Assembly: GCA_017424575.1 (NCBI GenBank)
Contig: JAFOYQ010000167.1
Location: 1-39,168 of the forward strand
Direction: 5' to 3'
Source: Muribaculaceae bacterium
GTDB taxonomy: Bacteria; Bacteroidota; Bacteroidia; Bacteroidales; Muribaculaceae
DNA length: 39,168 bases
Shown here piece by piece: positions 35,801-39,168 of the stretch. Under the pieces are notes generated by a model. That model did not search any database. It was not told the DNA's origin and was given only the letters and a program-made list of their open reading frames with translations. Position numbers and translations under genes: made by a program. Within the stretch, counting starts at the first letter, position 1, and each line of letters begins with the position of its first letter.

Positions 35801-37565
35801 CGAGGTAGTAAGTGGTCAATGGTTGAAGACCAGTCAATTCATAAGTTGTAGAGTCGCCCGATGCGAGGAATTTAGTGTCGATTGACACGCTGCTCACCTT
35901 TGTCAAGTCGCTTTCGGCATTGAACTCAGTTGTGCTGTAATACAACAAGTGATAGTTAACATTGTTGTCAGATGCATTAGGAATTGTCCAACCGATAGTG
36001 ATGTTATCTTGAGCAGGGAGTGCTGTGAATGATGCAACTTTGTCGGGAGCAACACCACTACCACTCATTTGAAGTGCCTTAGCAGCATCGATATAACCTG
36101 CACCATGGAGTCCCTCTTTACCTGCGTTGTATTTATACACATCATTGATAGATGTGATGATTTGTTGACGCATAGTCTCAGCAGGAGTAGTTGCTGTACC
36201 ATGCATTGCAGCAACAAGAGCAGCGATACCTGTAACGTGAGGTGTTGCCATTGACGTACCTTCGTTGAACCCATATTGATTACCTGGAAGTGTACTCAAT
36301 ACACCATGAGCATCGCTATAATCAAGAAGACCACCTGGTGCAACGATATCAACCCATGGTCCATAGTTTGAATATGAAGCGATAGTAAAGTCTGATGTCA
36401 TAGAACCTACGGCTACAACTTTATCGTAGCAAGCAGGATAGAAATTGCCTTTTGCACCATCATTACCAGTTGCAAAGAACATTACACCACCATTGAGAGT
36501 GTTGCTCTTAGCATTTGCAATGAAGTAGTCGATAGCGTCAAGCACATCTTGTTCGTAGTAATCTGCCGAACCCCAACCCCATGAACAGTTTGCGATAGAT
36601 GCTCCATTATTTGCAGCATATACGATAGCCGCAGCAAAGTCTCCTTCGCCCGAACCAGAGCGAGAGTCAAACACTTGACAAGAGAGCATTTTTACACCAC
36701 TGCCATAAGTGCCGTTACCACCAGCGATACCACACACACCTATACCGTTGTTGTTTACTGCAGCAACAGTACCTGCAACGTGAGTACCATGAGCGTGAGG
36801 ATAAACATCTTTAGTGTTTGTACAGAAGTTCCAACCATAAACGTCGTCGATATAGCCGTTGCCATCATCATCTTGACCAGCAACACCATCCAACTCTGCT
36901 TGGTTTACATACACATTGTCAGCAAGGTCTTCGTGAGTGTAGTCGATACCACCGTCGATAATCGCTACTGTAACACGATCGCTACCAGTACATGATTCCC
37001 ACGCCTTGAAAAGGTTAATGTCGGCACCCATCACACTTGTACCCAATGCACCAGTGTTGTTGTAGTGCCATTGGCTACCCAATCGAGGGTCATTAAATGG
37101 CATAACCGATGGACGCACTTCGTTTGAAAGAGTATTAGCAACTTTGAATGTGCCATTCTCTTTCAATACCATAGGAACCTTGCAAGTTGCCGATTGCACA
37201 CCTGCAGTTTGGCTCAAAATGCGTTGAGCATCTTTAGGATTGATTGACTCGTCAAATGACACTTCATACCAACGGTCGAGACCGAATTCTGCCATTTGAG
37301 CTTCATGTTTTGCACTGTAAGGGAATACCCTTCTGATGCTCATAGCCTTAATCTTGCGAGTTGACATATCGAGCGACTGAACACCAGTACTCAACACACC
37401 CTTTGTAGCAGTACGCACACTTTTTCCCACCGACTTAGCAACATCGTCTTGGAGTTTAATACGTACTACACCCTCGCGAGGAGTGAGACTTTGAGCTTGT
37501 GCAATAGCAACGCTACCCATTACAACAATGAGCAACATCAAAAATCGAGAAATGATTTTTTGCAT
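29844..37565 (-). CDS. Giant secreted subtilisin-family (S8) protease with C-terminal sorting domain
   Basis: A 2,573-residue protein. The signal peptide (1-25, ending AQAQ) is followed by a propeptide-like region and an S8 catalytic domain (about 160-500). The triad is Asp204 (AIIDGGID), His259 (HAHGTHVAG) and Ser438 (GTSMATPH), with the oxyanion Asn368 (ATGNDG). A Ca-binding-type acidic loop DDDGNGYIDD (232-241) is typical of Bacteroidetes subtilases. A fibronectin-III module follows (about 510-610). From about 620 to 2280 come ASH/Hydin-like and choice-of-anchor-type beta modules, several duplicated. Two cadherin-like modules follow (with DPEGDD and DPDGDE), then a type A type IX secretion sorting domain from VNVFPNPVVTALN to PVIKK. 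All catalytic residues are present, so it should be active at the cell surface or secreted. Confidence 0.93.
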   Translation of the reverse strand: MQKIISRFLMLLIVVMGSVAIAQAQSLTPREGVVRIKLQDDVAKSVGKSVRTATKGVLSTGVQSLDMSTRKIKAMSIRRVFPYSAKHEAQMAEFGLDRWYEVSFDESINPKDAQRILSQTAGVQSATCKVPMVLKENGTFKVANTLSNEVRPSVMPFNDPRLGSQWHYNNTGALGTSVMGADINLFKAWESCTGSDRVTVAIIDGGIDYTHEDLADNVYVNQAELDGVAGQDDDGNGYIDDVYGWNFCTNTKDVYPHAHGTHVAGTVAAVNNNGIGVCGIAGGNGTYGSGVKMLSCQVFDSRSGSGEGDFAAAIVYAANNGASIANCSWGWGSADYYEQDVLDAIDYFIANAKSNTLNGGVMFFATGNDGAKGNFYPACYDKVVAVGSMTSDFTIASYSNYGPWVDIVAPGGLLDYSDAHGVLSTLPGNQYGFNEGTSMATPHVTGIAALVAAMHGTATTPAETMRQQIITSINDVYKYNAGKEGLHGAGYIDAAKALQMSGSGVAPDKVASFTALPAQDNITIGWTIPNASDNNVNYHLLYYSTTEFNAESDLTKVSSVSIDTKFLASGDSTTYELTGLQPLTTYYLAMKAVNRWGDASELSPVVAATTNAGPKMTVNKSSLSFTVKPDAQGNASFTIGNDDEGLLKWDAKVATTQFTIATRSIAKASPGTITKYNGKMGIAPYAANAVVKTSDFIAGEYPKHFKYYDMMYASIGDENSSLPNSMAQWFYVDQETYPEGFNLTGVQVTSFYGSNPTFQIYKGSNIAAATLIDEFNPAFYSDGVMKLTEQVYFAPGESFWVVVHFPAGQQGYPLGLATVTNEVYSSYSYMSNDMGKTWVSMVDALKGSPYETISNKAGWAITAVSQNPAWDKIITLTPASGQVKYGETQDVVVTNDGQPLVNGTYKFNISFNTNESEANTTKIPVTMTVSGNAPAMSPAKVVNFGNLLVGESKTITVEVFNEGYGAFGYYGSLSGNRIASTSEHFEAPTYIGGGFPARAYTKFDVTFAPKAAGSHTGNIVFKHSDNSEFKVTVTGVATDPAKIEITPDTIAVGTLGVDSAAMTKEFAISNKGNYPLEFVFPKFSDRQLENQGKAAHRFGYVAAHNLNGATSFEYDGNPTLIGGTDITSSYDDSNYLSKQIALGFAFPFYGKSYDYAYITSYGGIAFGTGEYAYRSPLSESAYGLEGVPYISAYGYQLAMSPQSKVEYAKQDGKFVVKYTDVLALVYDQEYTPISFRIALSSNGDIEIFYDSYEAMMLFQEGSTLYCGILDGEGADPLTITSADVADYWQSNDDPAGDVYNYFTSQSSVKFVAPKPNFITALSPAYGIVNPGESINIAAILKADASMYAGETYNNLILMSNDPYNGTSYVRFEANITGEQLQPKSVVDINELDFGKVFRTSVAQRPVTIKNAGQDTLNVTSISVTLGNYKADNIAPIAIAPGMSKDVIVTLPTEKEGVVSDNLVIITETGEHNVALIGEVIGCPNAQLNMSSIDENVLSGTYVSKTLNIANTGNENLVYSITPNPEHFSFSDLNDGAKVAYSYSASIDDANVTFDWFDIETTGMGEQNNFTYYNNNDYVEVTLPFEFPFYGKKYRKMYIYNTGFVSFTKRNDDKIWPEPPGEFPGGTIYTNIIAPYWGMHTCDQSKTAGTYHYMTENEVVVSWMEYGNTMNLGVCYQLIMKKDGSFKYQYKGYGDYAVIYGIFGLAGLSNEDGSEGFKLPERYVAFNNAVQFYPVVENTIVPGEKRDVEIKLATDKLAGQYNSSININTNVPGKEKIEIPISLTLTGEAKPVFPADSIIVERVVGHFDDPSAGPITQMGANYEACFYIKNEGSAPFTITHIKNGGPQLYDEWFDMYTPMFSTFYEAEEIDWITGEPTGNRMWTQYYDNTPFTVGTAPQGISIPMMYDIACQVGTYDVPLTFYYNENDSAVVNVRFVVTPAPQLTLDKEEIRAVNVTNDYVGEDSVVISNNGQYQLSYNLRLDPTGEGEVQEDLGGGGIAPATARTLSVEAAAELNQNIFTPVKAFDEKETSILDAPTDFEYRNALYYATIPGNNTTYQYGTGNTFGEYKAATYYVAPEEGFNLSHIYTATYLGDLKDVDIKVEIIKGGDPEGTSVLGKGTFHVDEMESASFIVIPLDRAVYLAPGQDFYVVISYPAGIEFPAYLSYKEEGVESNRFMGFVEGYGWFDLATMFEDTYGSLGYIMTCLETKEGNAWVKMLNPESDKTGVINPGESLNVKFRFSAADAPMDKDNKAMLVIKSNDPAQPVVNFPIVLDKNAAPQVTAPANVTLVKEGALTNIEFTVVDPEGDDFSLRLDDNGNMVKFSVNAIDATAVVEVVENTATVKNAPAGVKVVAGITPEFGTQGNYALTLTATDTCGNEAYESARYLVEHVNRAPKVVATDDYMIMMATTTSDIISFANFFEDPDGDELYYDFSVSLDDIVTAYTSKEGVILVANKVGVAIVRITATDPSGASAVYAFELEVTEFDGVENITINSQVNVFPNPVVTALNVTCDFNCDTVNYCIYGANGAVVYNEITSCISGQAHTINVDKLPAGLYLLKVTTDQGVATYPVIKK

Positions 37566-37649
37566 AAGCTTAAAATTAGTGATAAAATTATTTAGTTATT
37601 AAAGAATTGTTGTTTTATAAAATCTTCTTTTCACAAAACGAATAAGGCG

Positions 37650-37665
37650 CAAAGTTACAAAAATA
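37650..37665 (-). promoter_or_regulatory. Overlapping -7 boxes of the S8 protease gene
   Basis: On the minus strand TATTTTTG (37658-37665) and TAACTTTG (37650-37657) both match TAnnTTTG and are adjacent. No TTTG lies at the standard 19-21 nt from either. The leader would be about 80 nt. Confidence 0.4.
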
Positions 37666-37776
37666 TACGCAAAAACATATCACAAAATAAGACATTCTTG
37701 CCAATTTTATATACAACTAAATATTGATATGCAATAAGTTGAGTATTTATACAACAACTTTGCATAAAATACAAAA

Positions 37777-37795
37777 GTTATGCAAATTGCATAAC
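37777..37795. repeat. Perfect 19-nt palindrome
   Basis: GTTATGCAA and TTGCATAAC flank a single central A. The same half-site occurs again nearby as TATGCAA (37728-37734) and TTGCATA (37760-37766). This may be an operator for either flanking gene or a DNA uptake- or protein-binding motif; nothing in the window decides. Confidence 0.6.
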
Positions 37796-37851
37796 CTTTA
37801 TATCTTTTCAATACAACCACTATGCATTAAAAATACTTATCCTGAGTCAAC

Positions 37852-37896
37852 TTAGTGTCCTTAGAGACCTTAGAGACTTTAGAGTTCTTAACGACC
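37852..37896. repeat. Five-unit degenerate 9-bp tandem repeat
   Basis: Consecutive 9-bp units read TTAGTGTCC, TTAGAGACC, TTAGAGACT, TTAGAGTTC and TTAACGACC, and TTAATTAG follows. Every unit starts with TTA in strict 9-bp phase. The run is in intergenic DNA and translates in no supported frame. Confidence 0.8.
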
Positions 37897-37957
37897 TTAA
37901 TTAGCAGTAAATTCCGCACCCACTATGCATTATAAACCATGCATTATGCATTGAAAA

Positions 37958-38569
37958 TCACCCTTTCCCTTCAAGGATTCCTGCGGCGAGGGTGTCGGCG
38001 GTGTGGATGAGTGAAAGGAGTGGGCATATCTCTTTGGCTTTGCGATTACTTGCCACCATTTCACTACTTTGGAATGCTATGTCCCAACTACCCATGTGCC
38101 AACGTATTGCCATAATCTCGTCGTCAGATAGGTCAAGCCCACTGCGAAGTAGCATAATAACCGATTTCTCGCCATGCCCAAGAGGAAAATCTGAATAATC
38201 AATATTGTATGATTCTTGAGGTTCCCACACACCAATATCATTGCGCACCTTCTTTACCACCTTTTTGTAAATATCGGCTTTACACACATCGTGAAGTAGA
38301 GCTGCAACAGTAACACTATCATCGGGAATGCGACCTATTACATCGGGACGCAATTTTGCCATTTCAGTTTTTATAATACATGCAATTTTGTAAACATTAA
38401 GAGAATGTTCCACCAATCCACCTTCAAAATTATAGTGATTTTTGCATGAAGCAGGAGCCTCAAAAAAACCTATATCCTCAAGGTCTTCAATTACATAATC
38501 AATATTCTCACGCCCAGTAGCTTTGAGTATTTCCACAAATTCCGTTTTATACCTATTTTCTGTAGCCAT
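37958..38569 (-). CDS. HD-domain phosphohydrolase-like protein
   Basis: This 203-residue soluble protein carries an HD domain. Likely metal ligands are His55 (GGLVEHSLNV), His93-Asp94 (LLHDVCKAD), His132 (GHGEKS), His158 (RWHMG) and Asp192 (HTADTLA). The pattern is that of HD phosphohydrolases acting on nucleotides or RNA-like substrates. The early NHYNFEGGLVEHS sequence suggests similarity to HD proteins linked to 3'-5' exonuclease YhaM, but the N-terminal OB domain of YhaM is absent. The substrate is unknown. It is transcribed alone; a -7 box TAACTTTG lies 28 nt upstream. Confidence 0.88.
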   Translation of the reverse strand: MATENRYKTEFVEILKATGRENIDYVIEDLEDIGFFEAPASCKNHYNFEGGLVEHSLNVYKIACIIKTEMAKLRPDVIGRIPDDSVTVAALLHDVCKADIYKKVVKKVRNDIGVWEPQESYNIDYSDFPLGHGEKSVIMLLRSGLDLSDDEIMAIRWHMGSWDIAFQSSEMVASNRKAKEICPLLSLIHTADTLAAGILEGKG

Positions 38570-38596
38570 AGTAAAGATATTTCAATATATTTTCTA

Positions 38597-38604
38597 CAAA
38601 GTTA
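38597..38604 (-). promoter_or_regulatory. -7 box of the HD-protein gene
   Basis: TAACTTTG on the minus strand matches TAnnTTTG and is 28 nt before the start codon at 38569. The nearest TTTG upstream is at 14 nt, too close for a -33 element. Confidence 0.42.
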
Positions 38605-38725
38605 TAAAAATGTCAACACAAAAATACTCTCCTCACATTATTTATTTTATACATTCTTATTTCCCTCTATAATAAAGATAGGCTACGCTTATCTCAATAA
38701 CAAAACCCACACAAATAAAAAATAT

Positions 38726-38756
38726 TTTGCAGTTTCAGAAAAAATATGTAACTTTG
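38726..38756 (+). promoter_or_regulatory. Promoter of rplU
   Basis: TTTG (38726-38729) and TAACTTTG (38749-38756) are separated by 19 nt, an exact consensus match. The leader before the ATG at 38851 is about 85-90 nt. Confidence 0.78.
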
Positions 38757-38774
38757 TGCGCAATTTTTCCGTAA

Positions 38775-38819
38775 TAGGCAAGAATTAAGTAGTGTGCAGT
38801 GGTTTTCGCACCTCGCCTA
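38775..38819 (+). ncRNA. Candidate structured leader of rplU mRNA
   Basis: TAGGC (38775-38779) can pair with GCCTA (38815-38819), enclosing an inner stem GTGC (38794-38797) / GCAC (38808-38811) with a 10-nt loop. The position in the 5' UTR of a ribosomal-protein gene is typical for autoregulatory leaders. The stems are short, and the fold is hand-drawn. Confidence 0.4.
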
Positions 38820-38850
38820 CCGGATGTAACCTGTATTAATTATTTAACAG

Positions 38851-39168
38851 ATGTACGTTATCGTAGAAATTCAAGGACAACAATTCAAAGCTGAAGCTGG
38901 CAAGTTCTTGTATGTTCATTATCTCGGCGAGCAAGTTAAAGAAGGTGACACTGTAGAATTTGACCGTGTACTCCTCGCTGATGCCGACGGTGCAATCAAA
39001 GTTGGTGCTCCCACCGTTGAAGGAGCAAAAGTAGTTTGCGAGGTAGCATGTCCCCTCGTAAAAGGTGAAAAAGTTATCGTCTTCAAGAAAAAAAGACGTA
39101 AAGGTTACCGCCGCAAAAACGGTCACCGTCAATCTTTCACCAAAGTAGTGATTAAAGACATAGTTGCA
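38851..39168 (+). CDS. rplU: Ribosomal protein L21 (window ends just before the stop)
   Basis: L21 is an early-assembly 23S rRNA-binding protein of the 50S subunit. The 106 codons seen begin [17 protein letters not shown] and contain the basic family block [17 protein letters not shown] near residues 76-92. Normal bacterial L21 is about 103-106 residues, so practically the whole protein is present and the stop codon should follow the window edge. Preceded by a full consensus promoter and a leader of about 90 nt. rpmA (L27) usually follows but is outside the window. Confidence 0.97.
   Translation, partial: MYVIVEIQGQQFKAEAGKFLYVHYLGEQVKEGDTVEFDRVLLADADGAIKVGAPTVEGAKVVCEVACPLVKGEKVIVFKKKRRKGYRRKNGHRQSFTKVVIKDIVA

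Larger units (their letters stand above)
37566..37957. other. Repeat-rich intergenic region between S8 protease and HD protein genes
   Basis: A non-coding 392-bp stretch. It holds the leftward protease promoter boxes (37650-37665), many ATGCA(A/T) motifs between 37729 and 37952 including a perfect palindrome at 37777-37795, a five-unit 9-bp tandem repeat (37852-37896) and two copies of ccactatgcatta (37817-37829 and 37920-37932). I see no supported reading frame or RNA gene. Confidence 0.65.
38570..38850. other. Divergent intergenic region, HD protein / rplU
   Basis: This 281-bp AT-rich region contains the leftward -7 box of the HD gene (38597-38604), a short hairpin AGATAGGC/GCTTATCT (38676-38694, one G-U, 3-nt loop), the rightward rplU promoter (38726-38756) and the rplU leader. 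Confidence 0.6.

Noticed and set aside
37852..37896. 9-bp tandem repeat as a CRISPR-like array
   Set aside because: Units are contiguous without spacers and degenerate.

Overview
The window reads as a chromosome segment from a member of the Bacteroidota, most likely order Bacteroidales. Four things point there. Many genes are preceded by the Bacteroidetes-type promoter (TTTG, 19-20 nt, TAnnTTTG). Several lipoproteins have Bacteroidales-style lipoboxes. Two very large secreted proteins end in C-terminal sorting domains of type IX secretion style. A hybrid malic enzyme and the NfnAB pair also occur. The gut family Muribaculaceae or a relative is plausible, but that is inference. Almost everything is housekeeping or ordinary accessory content. 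I see no CRISPR array, insertion sequence, integrase or rRNA.

Layout. 1-914 (minus): tRNA-Thr(UGU), tRNA-Tyr, tRNA-Gly, tRNA-Thr(GGU) and the 5' part of tuf, in one operon behind a strong promoter. 1137-4877 (plus): an aminopeptidase P, a gamma-carbonic-anhydrase-like protein with its own terminator, and a secreted metallophosphoesterase. 4878-6340: an AT-rich islet with one unknown membrane protein gene that appears split by a frameshift in an A9 run, lying against the 3' end of tRNA-Leu(UAG). 6341-12598 (minus): tRNA-Leu and a tripartite RND efflux operon (TolC-like, lipoprotein adaptor, AcrB-like pump) ending in a small PII-like gene. 12631-13974 (minus): ilvA with promoter and terminator. 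14113-15182 (minus): a monocistronic SUMF1-domain lipoprotein whose unit is bracketed by an 18-nt inverted repeat.

15472-19589 (plus): maeB (malic enzyme fused to a phosphotransacetylase-like domain) and a DUF6056-like polytopic membrane protein. 19588-21961 (minus): nfnA-nfnB, an electron-bifurcating NADH/ferredoxin:NADP+ transhydrogenase. 22078-25091 (minus): pyrE, an SRPBCC protein, argH and a Rieske-like lipoprotein in a tight operon. 25273-26151 (plus): a secreted His/Asn-rich protein. 26190-37665 (minus): a GHL10-type glycoside hydrolase and a 2,573-residue subtilisin-family protease, each with its own promoter. 37958-38604 (minus): an HD-domain protein. 38726-end (plus): rplU with a structured leader, cut by the window end just before its stop codon.

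MaeB and NfnAB are both linked to NADPH supply, and pyrE/argH place pyrimidine and arginine synthesis in one transcript. The best candidates for something not yet described are the A9-split membrane protein beside tRNA-Leu, the inverted-repeat-bracketed SUMF1 cassette, the lipoprotein with Rieske layout but replaced histidines, and the PII-like subunit of the RND operon. None of these amounts to a demonstrated new system from sequence alone.
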